Virus record (IMG/VR): IMGVR_UViG_3300023179_000287
Location: 1 to 35,369 of that record
Length of the DNA stretch: 35,369 nucleotides
Reading direction: 5' to 3' (one strand)
Source: a virus
Shown: piece after piece, positions 9,573 through 17,811 of the stretch
How positions within the stretch are numbered: the first letter of the stretch is position 1
How the letters are laid out: every line of letters begins with the position of its first letter
Program-made: the position numbers and the translations under genes
The notes under the pieces: generated by a model
The model's input: only the letters and a program-made list of their open reading frames with translations
Told to the model about the DNA's origin: nothing
Databases searched by the model: none

Positions 9573-12500
9573 TTATCCTTGCTCTATTGCTAATATATAT
9601 GGTGTCATCACTGCAAATAAACTTTTATTGAAAGTTCTGCCGTTGATAGTACCTGTTGCTCTACTAATTAATAATTCATTACCGATTCTAAAGTCACCTA
9701 CATGATCTGTTGATGTATAGTAAACAGCTCCACCATTTCTTTCAACTACCTCATTTTCCTGTATCGGAAGCCCGCCACTAGAAGGCAGAGCACTTGCCAA
9801 TACGTCTCCTGACCCACAGTATTCAAAAGTATGACCAGATGCTGAAATATAACTAGCTTGATGAAAGGAAACAAAGGAATTTGCTGGTACAATAAATAAT
9901 GTTCTTGTATCTAATGTAATATTAGCAAACCCTATCCAATTATTACCAGCCGCGACTTGTACATTTCCTGTTACAGGAGTTCTATCCGCAATAGCAAAAA
10001 ATCTAGCTTCTCCATTTGCTATGTTTGCCCAATTTAAATCGACATAACCAGTAACTTCTGCAGCAATAAAATCTTTATTTGCTAAAAGTAATTTTGCTGC
10101 TCTTTCATAACCACTCCCACTGGTTGGAGGAGTCAGTGTTCCAACATTAGCCGAAATAGGCAATCTAGGTCCTGCAACGTTGGGACCATAAATTATGATA
10201 TTAGCTAGATTATTAAGTAAACTATTTATTTGTAATTGTTCCGGAGCCCCCGCAGTTGTTACAGCAGCAGCTGCTGTAGTATTTTGCGAAACAATATTTT
10301 GCCTTCCCGTTATTAATTGATAAGTTTGTGTTAGAGGCAATGTTTGTAAAATGTAGGAGGATAGATCTTTAATATACAAAAAAGCATTTGCTGTCTGAGG
10401 TTTTTGCGTAGCTCCAACTACAGGAACATCTAAAATAGATTGATTGGTGCTTGAATTGTAGTAATATACCCCAGACATTGTAGCTTGTCTATTTCCACCA
10501 TGTAATAAATCAAAGTAAATACTATCAACAATATAACCTATATCTCTTTCACATTTGGCTTGACCGTTAACTATATTTCCCAAAAATCCCGAATATGTTG
10601 CATTAACAAAAGCAACACCCTCTTTTTGATAAAATAATCTATTGTTAATTAAAACATTAGCAGCATTGACCGTATCAGTATCTGATCTCGGAGGATAGCT
10701 ATTAGTAATTATATTACTTGTGATTCCTACAGTGCCATTGGAAATAATATTTGCTACCAATCCAAAAGTATTACTCAAATCTCTAACAGGCCCTGAACCT
10801 GCGGCAACAACTTTAGTGGCATCTTTATATTGAGGCACAAGTGGTTGATACAAAGGTTGTCCAAAGATATTAGCATCTAAATTTTGTATAGACCTAGTCG
10901 CCAATTGTTTTACATAATTGATCGCAGCAACTGTTTCTACGGATTGATTAGGTATTGCTGATGTTGTTTGCGACCAATACTGACGACCAGAAAAATTAGT
11001 TTGTGTATTACTACTATATACTAAATCTATTGCAAGATCATTTACAATTAATCTGGTATCTCTTTCACATGTGGTTTTATTATATCCGGCAAAAGTTACA
11101 GAATCCCCAATGGAAATTAAATGTCTAAATGGTAATTCAAACATTGGTGACACATTGGATAATCTAAATATTCTTCCCTTAGTATTCCCAATTACTTTTG
11201 CGTAATACAATGGTGGACTTGTACCATCAGCAACTAATCCATAAGTACCAAAAGAAGTATTAGAATTAGTTAGTGAGCAAAATCCTCCATTTTCGCAAAG
11301 AACACCTATATTACAACAAATAGTAAACAGAGAAACTAACTGTGTGTATCCTCTGTTAAGCATATGCACACCTATGCCCCCCTCATTGGTTTGTGTATAG
11401 GCATCCAATACCATTGATCTTAAACCAGTAACATAGCGGCCATCCACACGCATACCTGTACCAGTACTAGTTATTGAGGAGCAATTTTGTACATATGGAC
11501 TAGTTACAATGGTTCCTGCCGAACCATTCGGATTATACGAAAAGACTGCTGAAGGTGACTTATGGTCTCTAAATGTTATACCGAAAACATAAACTGCATT
11601 GTTTACATAAAACATATCAGAATATTGATTCTGAGGTCGTATTGTAACTGTTCTTAAGTTATCTCCGAGTAATGCTACTCTCGCAGGTATAGTCACGGGA
11701 TTGCCAAATAATGTATAATCTCCACTTAAAACTTTAACTGATGTCCAACTAGATGATCTGCTAAGAGCAGTATGAATATTTGCAACAGCATTAGCAAGCG
11801 TTCTGCCATCTAGCGCATCATTGCCGGTTGTGGCAACATATAAAACATTAGCATGTGGTTTATTTTGATCTGCTGTTATGAGACTAATAGATTTAGTTAG
11901 AACAGCTTCTGCTCTTGCATTAGTAAAATATACAAAACCAATATCGGTATTTGCTTTAGTAGGATCTGGATCCTCTGGGACATCTGTAGTAAATAATGTA
12001 ACTATACCAGTTTTACCTGCTACAGATATAACTCCATTAGCTAAAAAGTTTACATTTGCCTTTATTGTACCATTGGCAACATCATAAATAATGCTTTGGT
12101 CGCCTGCACTTATTGCTCCTCTTGATCTGGCATTTGTATAATAAAGATTCGATACAGCTTCAGGAACATCAGCAGTTGTTCCTGAAAATTGAGAAGCAAA
12201 GGAACTTATAACTGTCCAAGAATTACCAGTATATTGTAGAACAACAGTATCGCCTGGCCTTCTAAAATTAATACCGGCATTGTTGTATACATTACTGGTA
12301 ATGATATAGGAACCACCATTGGTTTGTTTCATTGTGATGATCTTTATTTGACCATCTATTCCATTAGGAATATCTAAATATCCAACGCCACCAGTATCAA
12401 TTGGTACTACTGGTGGTTCATAAACTACATTGGCTCCAGCAGTGCCAGGAGTGCCGTTTCTCGTAACATTAGATGTATATTCTGTGCCACCAGGAAAATT

Positions 12501-13073
12501 TGTGCCATCAAATACTGTAGAAAATCTAATTACATTTCCAGAGTTTGTAGATGTACTGACATCAAAAATATATCTTGAACCTCGTATTATCTTTAAACCA
12601 CTAGGAAAAGGTTTAAAAGCAGTATAGGGTTTAGAGGTGTCAGTAGTTTTGACCCAGTTTATGGGGTCATTACCATTAAGTAATATTCTGCCGTTCTGAT
12701 GTGTAACTACAAAAATAGAAGTAATAGGCGAATCGTCTACAACACTAAAACCTTTACCTGCTAAAGAAACCGTTGCATTATATAGAAATAAAGTTTTAGG
12801 TAATAATCGGACATTTGCAATTGCCAATACATTAGCACCAGTATTAGCATATAAATCTGATCGAACAGTGTTTATAGAAATTATATTGGAATCATATATT
12901 CCTTGTATATTTGTTCCAATCAAAACTTTACCATTAATGATTGGATCAACTATAGAAGCATAAATATTAGCAGCAGTTACATTTTTACTAACATTATTTT
13001 GCACCAAATAAAAGTAATCTCCCCTTTGAACTAGGTTCGCTGAGGGTAACTCTGTTATTTTTACATCTGCCAT
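9573..13073 (-). CDS. Large tail fibre/structural protein with beta-helix-like region
   Basis: The protein has 1166 residues. The N-terminus MADVKITELPSANLVQRGDYFYLVQ is the kind of short virion-anchor sequence seen on many T4-like fibres. Around residues 315-380 lies the module NLYYTNARSRGAISAGDQSIIYD, shared with the protein at 1-3758. From about residue 405, LYVATTGNDALDGRTLANAVANIHTAL followed by VKVLSGDYTLFGNPVTIPARVALLGD resembles the start of right-handed parallel beta-helix (pectate-lyase-like) fibres. Later there are two similar blocks (CERDTRLIVNDLAIDLVYSSN and CERDIGYIVDSIYFDLLHGGN), and near the C-terminus VGDFRIGNELLISRATGTI. The role is host recognition or baseplate decoration by inference. 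It is followed closely by the two smaller fibre genes and was probably transcribed with them. Confidence 0.8.
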   Translation of the reverse strand: MADVKITELPSANLVQRGDYFYLVQNNVSKNVTAANIYASIVDPIINGKVLIGTNIQGIYDSNIISINTVRSDLYANTGANVLAIANVRLLPKTLFLYNATVSLAGKGFSVVDDSPITSIFVVTHQNGRILLNGNDPINWVKTTDTSKPYTAFKPFPSGLKIIRGSRYIFDVSTSTNSGNVIRFSTVFDGTNFPGGTEYTSNVTRNGTPGTAGANVVYEPPVVPIDTGGVGYLDIPNGIDGQIKIITMKQTNGGSYIITSNVYNNAGINFRRPGDTVVLQYTGNSWTVISSFASQFSGTTADVPEAVSNLYYTNARSRGAISAGDQSIIYDVANGTIKANVNFLANGVISVAGKTGIVTLFTTDVPEDPDPTKANTDIGFVYFTNARAEAVLTKSISLITADQNKPHANVLYVATTGNDALDGRTLANAVANIHTALSRSSSWTSVKVLSGDYTLFGNPVTIPARVALLGDNLRTVTIRPQNQYSDMFYVNNAVYVFGITFRDHKSPSAVFSYNPNGSAGTIVTSPYVQNCSSITSTGTGMRVDGRYVTGLRSMVLDAYTQTNEGGIGVHMLNRGYTQLVSLFTICCNIGVLCENGGFCSLTNSNTSFGTYGLVADGTSPPLYYAKVIGNTKGRIFRLSNVSPMFELPFRHLISIGDSVTFAGYNKTTCERDTRLIVNDLAIDLVYSSNTQTNFSGRQYWSQTTSAIPNQSVETVAAINYVKQLATRSIQNLDANIFGQPLYQPLVPQYKDATKVVAAGSGPVRDLSNTFGLVANIISNGTVGITSNIITNSYPPRSDTDTVNAANVLINNRLFYQKEGVAFVNATYSGFLGNIVNGQAKCERDIGYIVDSIYFDLLHGGNRQATMSGVYYYNSSTNQSILDVPVVGATQKPQTANAFLYIKDLSSYILQTLPLTQTYQLITGRQNIVSQNTTAAAAVTTAGAPEQLQINSLLNNLANIIIYGPNVAGPRLPISANVGTLTPPTSGSGYERAAKLLLANKDFIAAEVTGYVDLNWANIANGEARFFAIADRTPVTGNVQVAAGNNWIGFANITLDTRTLFIVPANSFVSFHQASYISASGHTFEYCGSGDVLASALPSSGGLPIQENEVVERNGGAVYYTSTDHVGDFRIGNELLISRATGTINGRTFNKSLFAVMTPYILAIEQG

Positions 13074-13085
13074 ATTCTACTGTTA

Positions 13086-13631
13086 TTAACTATTTCTTAC
13101 TACGTTATCGTCGGACGCATCGGTAAACAGTGCGTTGGTTGCATTAGCATTGAAGTTCTTTGACATTGCCACCAAAACCTCAGCCTTTTTTCTTACTGAT
13201 CCTTGAGTAGTAGTATATGTATAAAAGTGAGTCCAACCAGGTTGACTAAAACCATTAGCCTTGTTTCCTGTTATATTGGCTTCATTCCTATCAACTCCAT
13301 AAACAGTACGCTTGTTAACAACATTAGCTACATGAACACCTGCATTACTAACTGCCTGACCATAAGTAAATAAATCTTTAGGTGATTGTTTTATATAAGC
13401 TACCGTCGTATTTAAATTTGCGCTGGTGAATACTTTATCCAATGTCAAAGTATTGGCTGAAGTATTAACAGATTCTATTCTATAAGCAACATTATCTATC
13501 AAAATAGCATAACCAGGTTGCACATTAACGTTACTAAATATAGTATTGTTAGCACGAACGGTTGTACTATTAAGATTAGCTGTTACTTGACCAACAAGTG
13601 CATATTTATCTAATTTGCCCCATTGAGACAT
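13086..13631 (-). CDS. Structural protein of unknown function
   Basis: The protein has 181 residues and begins MSQWGKLDKYALVGQVTANLN. The first 90 residues look like a beta-barrel module with repeated short strands (YAILIDNVAYRIESVN, NTLTLDKVF). The C-terminal half includes SQPGWTHFYTYTTTQGSVRKKAEVLVAMSK, a motif I associate with virion proteins of marine T4-like phages, although I cannot name a family. The start is supported by AGGGGA upstream and by a CATAAATA late promoter at 13650-13657. The stop lies 12 bases before the large fibre start, so it heads the fibre operon. Confidence 0.65.
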   Translation of the reverse strand: MSQWGKLDKYALVGQVTANLNSTTVRANNTIFSNVNVQPGYAILIDNVAYRIESVNTSANTLTLDKVFTSANLNTTVAYIKQSPKDLFTYGQAVSNAGVHVANVVNKRTVYGVDRNEANITGNKANGFSQPGWTHFYTYTTTQGSVRKKAEVLVAMSKNFNANATNALFTDASDDNVVRNS

Positions 13632-13649
13632 TTTTTTTCCCCTTTTGAA

Positions 13650-13657
13650 TATTTATG
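13650..13657 (-). promoter_or_regulatory. Late promoter CATAAATA
   Basis: The minus-strand octamer CATAAATA fits the NATAAATA form of the T4-type late promoter reported for cyanophages. It sits in the 28-base gap ahead of the 13086-13631 gene and would drive the downstream fibre genes. Confidence 0.6.
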
Positions 13658-13659
13658 GC

Positions 13660-14931
13660 TTACTTAGAGCCAAAAACCTTAGCTTCACGTTCTTTCTTAG
13701 CTTTTCTGGTCTTTTGATCCATACCAACAGTTTGTTGCGTATCTCTTGAAAATCTAACTACACCAGGTTTGGTTCTATCCACAGTACCACTTAACTCTTT
13801 ACTATAGAGTTTTTGGTTACCATAGTCTGCTGTAGATTTATAAGCTTCTAAAACGCCCTTCTTAATCAATTCGGCTTCGGCTATAATTTCTATTTTGCCT
13901 GTATCAAATGCCTCTGCTGCGATTTTAACAATATCTTGTTGAAACTCTGGATCATCACTACCGATAATTGTTTTAACTGCATCAAGATAATCAGCATAAG
14001 TTGCTGAGGAAGGTACTTCAACAGTTAAAATATTCTCCAATACTACAGTGATTTCCTCTTTCATTGCTGCCTTAATTGCTTTACGGCGATTGAGTAAATA
14101 AGAATCTGACTTATCTTTTTTACCATCATTGTTAATATCTTCATCCTCTTTACCTACTGGATCCATACCTTCTTTTAGACGTCCTTCTTTTTCTGCAGAC
14201 TTAAGCATTGCTACACGGTCACGATACCCAGCAATACCAGGCTTAATATCCTTTGCAGCTTGCATTTCCCCAGCAGTAGGATTAGCAACATGCTTCATAG
14301 TTGTTTTAGCTTGCGAACTCATTTTAGCTTTAGCATATCTGGCTGCAGCACTGGTCTGTGCTTCATTCATCTGTTCTGCTTCTTCCTTCATACTTTTAGC
14401 ACGAAGTTTAGCTAGAACAGCACCGGCAACTTTTTTGCCTCTTTCTGCTGAACCATAACGCTTAGCAGCAGATGCAGCAATCTTCGCAAACATTTTGCCT
14501 GGTTTGCCGATGTCTTTGCCCGCGCGAGCAGCCTTAGCAGAGTAACTAGCTTCTTCTAAAGTTTCAGCAAATTCATCATCTGATAGCTCATCTACCATTT
14601 CAGAAATTACATCGTCAGATATATCTGCATGTTCATGCATCTTAGCTTTTTTAACTTTCATTGCTTCAGAATATACTTTGCGAATACCATCTTTAAACTG
14701 AACAGTATACCATTCAACATTGCCTTCAGCATCTGGATCAGCATGTGCTTCAGCAATACATTCTCCGTGACCGAAGATTGGGTGCTCTACATGAGTAGCA
14801 CAATAATGTGCCTTGTCTACTTGACCTTCTTCTACTTGTTTATCTGCATCTTCTTTGAGCAAATTTGGTTCCTGCTGACCGGCAGTCACTTTGCGAATTG
14901 CTTCGAAAAGATTGTTGGTAATTCTTGTCAT
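13660..14931 (-). CDS. Virion-associated protein with SH3-like domain and EF-hand-like loop
   Basis: The protein has 423 residues. It starts MTRITNNLFEAIRKVTAGQQEP, an N-terminal pattern shared by several virion proteins of marine T4-like phages. Residues about 42-98 (THVEHPIFGHGECIAEAH, WYTVQFKDGIRKVY) read as a small SH3/KOW-like beta barrel. An Ala/Lys-rich helical stretch follows. At about residues 263-275 DINNDGKKDKSD is a dockerin- or EF-hand-like calcium loop with Asp/Asn at the expected positions. The C-terminal 40 residues are basic. The mixed acidic and basic helices suggest a head-core or packaged internal protein, but this is inference. AAAGGA precedes the ATG, and a CATAAATA promoter at 14961-14968 serves it. 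Confidence 0.6.
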   Translation of the reverse strand: MTRITNNLFEAIRKVTAGQQEPNLLKEDADKQVEEGQVDKAHYCATHVEHPIFGHGECIAEAHADPDAEGNVEWYTVQFKDGIRKVYSEAMKVKKAKMHEHADISDDVISEMVDELSDDEFAETLEEASYSAKAARAGKDIGKPGKMFAKIAASAAKRYGSAERGKKVAGAVLAKLRAKSMKEEAEQMNEAQTSAAARYAKAKMSSQAKTTMKHVANPTAGEMQAAKDIKPGIAGYRDRVAMLKSAEKEGRLKEGMDPVGKEDEDINNDGKKDKSDSYLLNRRKAIKAAMKEEITVVLENILTVEVPSSATYADYLDAVKTIIGSDDPEFQQDIVKIAAEAFDTGKIEIIAEAELIKKGVLEAYKSTADYGNQKLYSKELSGTVDRTKPGVVRFSRDTQQTVGMDQKTRKAKKEREAKVFGSK

Positions 14932-14960
14932 TCTAGTTCCTTTAAAATGAATTATTCTTT

Positions 14961-14968
14961 TATTTATG
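14961..14968 (-). promoter_or_regulatory. Late promoter CATAAATA containing upstream stop codon
   Basis: CATAAATA on the minus strand, about 30 bases before the 14931 start. The TAA inside the octamer is the stop codon of the preceding gene (14964-14966), so the promoter is fused to the gene end. Confidence 0.6.
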
Positions 14969-16916
14969 TCCCTAAACCTGCCGAAACTGTATCCTTGGAC
15001 CAGCTCTTACATGCCCAGTATCTAGCCTTGTGGCGGGGACCCGGATCGTCGCAATTGTGTCTAGCTCTAAAACTACGACGCCTATTTAGATTTCCAGTCT
15101 TAATAGTTAACCCTGTAGTATCTCCAAAATTCACTTTAACTACATTACCTTTATCATTCTTCGTATAGACAGCAAATTTTCCCTTGCCGTCTGATGTTCT
15201 AAAAGGTTTATTTAACTGAACAGTTCTACCATTCTTTTCTGCTTCTTGTAGTTCAATGCCTTCAGGTAAATGACCTTTGGGACCAGTCAATCCACCCCGT
15301 GCTTGCTTATACTTTATCAATGCTTTAGTGCGTTCTTGACTTCCTCGTTCGTCAGCACTTAGTTTACCAGATTTTAGACGTTTTCCAGGAGCACTAATTC
15401 GTCTGCCAGATAATTCGTCGTTGAAGTTTGGATTCTTTACTGAAGCAGAATGCCATGATGGTGCGTTTTTTCTATCTTCATAGCCTTCCGCCACACCTTG
15501 CTTTTCTCTTTCTTCACGCTCTTTCTTTTGCTTAGCTAATAAGTCTTGTATTCGTTTTGAACTGGCATTTACATCATAGCCTGCACGTGCTAAAGAATTA
15601 GTAAATTTTTGTCGAGGAGTTAATTTTTGATATTTGGCTTCGTCAATATTCTTGGGTTTTTTACCTGCTTTCTTCATGGCGATGGCAATAGCTGCCTGTT
15701 GTGCAAGATTTGCAGCTTCATAAGTTTCGTCTTCTTTTACACTTGCCATTCCCTGTTTAGCCAAGTGTTTTGCTGTAGAGAAACCCTGCCCATATTTGCC
15801 TGCTTTGGCCACTGGATTTTTCTTGGGCATATCTGGATCAAATGGTCTATTTGGATCTAAATGCATAGGTAATTTTTTACCTGGATTTTTTAACAAATAG
15901 GACAAAGGAGTATCTGCCTCAGCTAAATTTTCATTTCTTTTAGAGTGAAATGCTTTGGCAGCTGCTTCGGGTGTTTTATGAATGTCGCCTTCTTGTTTAG
16001 ATGTCGATCCAGATGCTGCAAAGTATCCACCTTCTTTATGTTTTAAAATATTAGCACCTTTACGACTCTGTTCATCCTTAGTGATGCCAACATGATAATG
16101 TCCCTTACTAGTTCTATTAGGAAACTTTGTATTATGGGGAACATATTGATAAGTAGCTTCTTCATTTAAATCCCAATCCTCATATTGCTCATCACCAGTA
16201 GGTTCAAAATCCTCTTCTACTGACCCATATAAAGCATCATCACAATCTTCGCAAAAAGACTCAAGTTGTTCTCTAAGTTTAGAAAATGTTTTTTTAGTCA
16301 TTGGTTCATCTACTTCTTGTCTGCCATTCTTTAAAAAATCATGAACTGAACCGATATAATCGTCAGCTTTAGTTATTTTAGATTGGACCCAGGCATCAAG
16401 TTGTTTATTTTTTTTCATCATTTTGGAGAGATCCTTAGCCTTAGATGCTATGGTTTCTAAATCTCCTTTAGCCATTCCGCCTTCATCATCAACCCCCTCA
16501 CTGACAGATTTCCAACCCCCGCCTTTGGATTTATACCATTTAGCAGCCCAGCCATTAGCATAGGCAGAAGGATAGACATCAAATTTAGATTTTGCTAAAG
16601 ATTTAGCTCTTGCCCATAAAGCAGGATTGGTAGGTTTATTTTCTTCTTCTAAATCCATTTCTTCTGTCCTAACATTTATTGGTTTACCGCCTTTTCCCGG
16701 TCTATCTGCTACCGGATCCTCTCTTCGTTTTCTTCTTGCTGCGGTTGCTCTATCAGCTTTACTCATTGAATATGCTTTAGTTGATGGCAAACATTTAGGT
16801 TTACCTTCACCATCTTCTCTCGCACAGTCGCCTTTAATATTACCTTTGGTATCCATTCGAACCCACTTCTGTCGAAACCAAGTTCTTAGATCCTCATTGG
16901 TAACAGGTAACTTCAT
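14964..16916 (-). CDS. Multi-domain virion-associated protein (DUF5872-like and related modules)
   Basis: The protein has 650 residues assembled from small modules. Residues 1-70 (WFRQKWVRMDTKGNIKGDCA, KPKCLPSTKAYSMSKADRA, ARRKRRED) resemble a cysteine-containing basic module seen in T4-like cyanophages. Residues about 92-138 (NPALWARAKSLAKSKFDVYP, YANGWAAKWYKSKGGGW) match DUF5872. The middle is Lys/Glu-rich and low in complexity. The C-terminal end (VVKVNFGDTTGLTIKTGNL, RRRSFRARHNCDDPG, ARYWACKSWS) is another recurring phage module with conserved Cys and His. Such proteins sit in late operons and may be packaged in the head or act in capsid assembly; no enzyme activity is evident. The stop lies inside a late promoter, and the start overlaps the previous stop as ATGA. 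Confidence 0.65.
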   Translation of the reverse strand: MKLPVTNEDLRTWFRQKWVRMDTKGNIKGDCAREDGEGKPKCLPSTKAYSMSKADRATAARRKRREDPVADRPGKGGKPINVRTEEMDLEEENKPTNPALWARAKSLAKSKFDVYPSAYANGWAAKWYKSKGGGWKSVSEGVDDEGGMAKGDLETIASKAKDLSKMMKKNKQLDAWVQSKITKADDYIGSVHDFLKNGRQEVDEPMTKKTFSKLREQLESFCEDCDDALYGSVEEDFEPTGDEQYEDWDLNEEATYQYVPHNTKFPNRTSKGHYHVGITKDEQSRKGANILKHKEGGYFAASGSTSKQEGDIHKTPEAAAKAFHSKRNENLAEADTPLSYLLKNPGKKLPMHLDPNRPFDPDMPKKNPVAKAGKYGQGFSTAKHLAKQGMASVKEDETYEAANLAQQAAIAIAMKKAGKKPKNIDEAKYQKLTPRQKFTNSLARAGYDVNASSKRIQDLLAKQKKEREEREKQGVAEGYEDRKNAPSWHSASVKNPNFNDELSGRRISAPGKRLKSGKLSADERGSQERTKALIKYKQARGGLTGPKGHLPEGIELQEAEKNGRTVQLNKPFRTSDGKGKFAVYTKNDKGNVVKVNFGDTTGLTIKTGNLNRRRSFRARHNCDDPGPRHKARYWACKSWSKDTVSAGLGT

Positions 16917-17383
16917 TTATTTTTAGATCCAGATAATCTAGATCTTTCTAAACTTTTTACTTTCATTACTGTTTTAGAAACTATTCCTGGCTGATTTGCA
17001 ATCATATTTTTAACACGTTGCTCAAGATTATCTCTTTCTTGTGCGGATAAAGATGATTTATCCCTACCTTTAAGCAATTTTTTCATTATCATTCTTCTGG
17101 CCGCGGCCTTGGCTCTATCAGTTAAGACTGCAGTGGAAGAGGGACGCTTTAATTTAGCAGCTTTAGCTGTTATCATCTTAGTTTTTCGTTGTTTCATCTG
17201 CTGCATCTTTTTTAATCTTGTGGATGCAGAAATCTTTTCCGATAATGTTGTAGTTTCTATATCTTCAATCTCATCATCAGTATATAGATCATATATATCT
17301 TCCCACTGTAAATCTTCAGTTAATAAATCTATTTCTTCAATTGATAAATCCTCTTTCTTATAATGTTCATTAAATTTTTTCAT
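16913..17383 (-). CDS. Small highly basic late protein
   Basis: The start is set at ATG 17383, which overlaps the stop of the Dps-like gene as ATGA, rather than at an in-frame start 24 bases upstream. This gives 156 residues. The first 45 residues are acidic (EDLSIEEIDLLTEDLQWEDI) and the rest very basic (LKKMQQMKQRKTKMITAKAA, RMIMKKLLKGRDKSSLS), ending in KSLERSRLSGSKNK. The profile suits a nucleic-acid-binding or capsid-interior protein whose acidic N-terminus may shield the basic part. I recognise a resemblance to late hypothetical proteins of T4-like cyanophages but no defined family. Its stop overlaps the next start as ATGA, so translation is coupled on both sides. Confidence 0.6.
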   Translation of the reverse strand: MKKFNEHYKKEDLSIEEIDLLTEDLQWEDIYDLYTDDEIEDIETTTLSEKISASTRLKKMQQMKQRKTKMITAKAAKLKRPSSTAVLTDRAKAAARRMIMKKLLKGRDKSSLSAQERDNLEQRVKNMIANQPGIVSKTVMKVKSLERSRLSGSKNK

Positions 17384-17811
17384 TTTAGTGTAGCCTTTAA
17401 CATCCAACCGTGTTTTTGATGAACCCCTATTCTATCTTGTATGAAATTAGACAAACCTAATTCTCCGGCATCATCAGCTAACTGATACGCTCTCATTAAA
17501 GATACTAAAACCAAATTATTAGTCATATAAAGATCATTAATCATATCCAAAGCACTGATAGGTTCAGATTCAATTATGGACATCATCTGTTGTAACACTG
17601 ATAATTTTTTAGGAGGATTACCATCTATAGCTTTAAGAAATTCAGCTACTTTATCAATCGCCTCAAACAATTCTTCGTAAATTTCATTTAAAAATTGATG
17701 ATACTGATAAAAATCTGGACCTGATGTATTCCAATGAAAAGTATGAGCTTTGTAATACATACCAAATGTATCAGCCAATACTTTACTAATAGCTAATTGT
17801 AACTCTTCCAT
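17380..17811 (-). CDS. Dps-like ferritin family protein
   Basis: The protein has 143 residues, close to the usual Dps size (about 150-170). It is all helical with the Dps signature AHTFHWNTSGPDFYQYHQFL followed by EELFEAIDKVAEFL. His26, His38, Asp53 and Glu57 occupy the spacing of the classical intersubunit ferroxidase centre (HWN...H...D...E). The family forms 12-mers that oxidise and store iron and in some cases bind DNA. The N-terminus is short and lacks an obvious basic DNA-binding tail. The gene lies in the late virion operon, overlapping its neighbours as TAATG upstream and ATGA downstream. A phage Dps could protect DNA from peroxide during late infection or travel in the virion; the context favours late expression, and the role is inferred. 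Confidence 0.88.
   Translation of the reverse strand: MEELQLAISKVLADTFGMYYKAHTFHWNTSGPDFYQYHQFLNEIYEELFEAIDKVAEFLKAIDGNPPKKLSVLQQMMSIIESEPISALDMINDLYMTNNLVLVSLMRAYQLADDAGELGLSNFIQDRIGVHQKHGWMLKATLK

Noticed and set aside
1-13073. Diversity-generating retroelement acting on the fibre genes
   Set aside because: No reverse transcriptase and no adenine-biased template/variable repeat pair is visible; the repeats found are exact.
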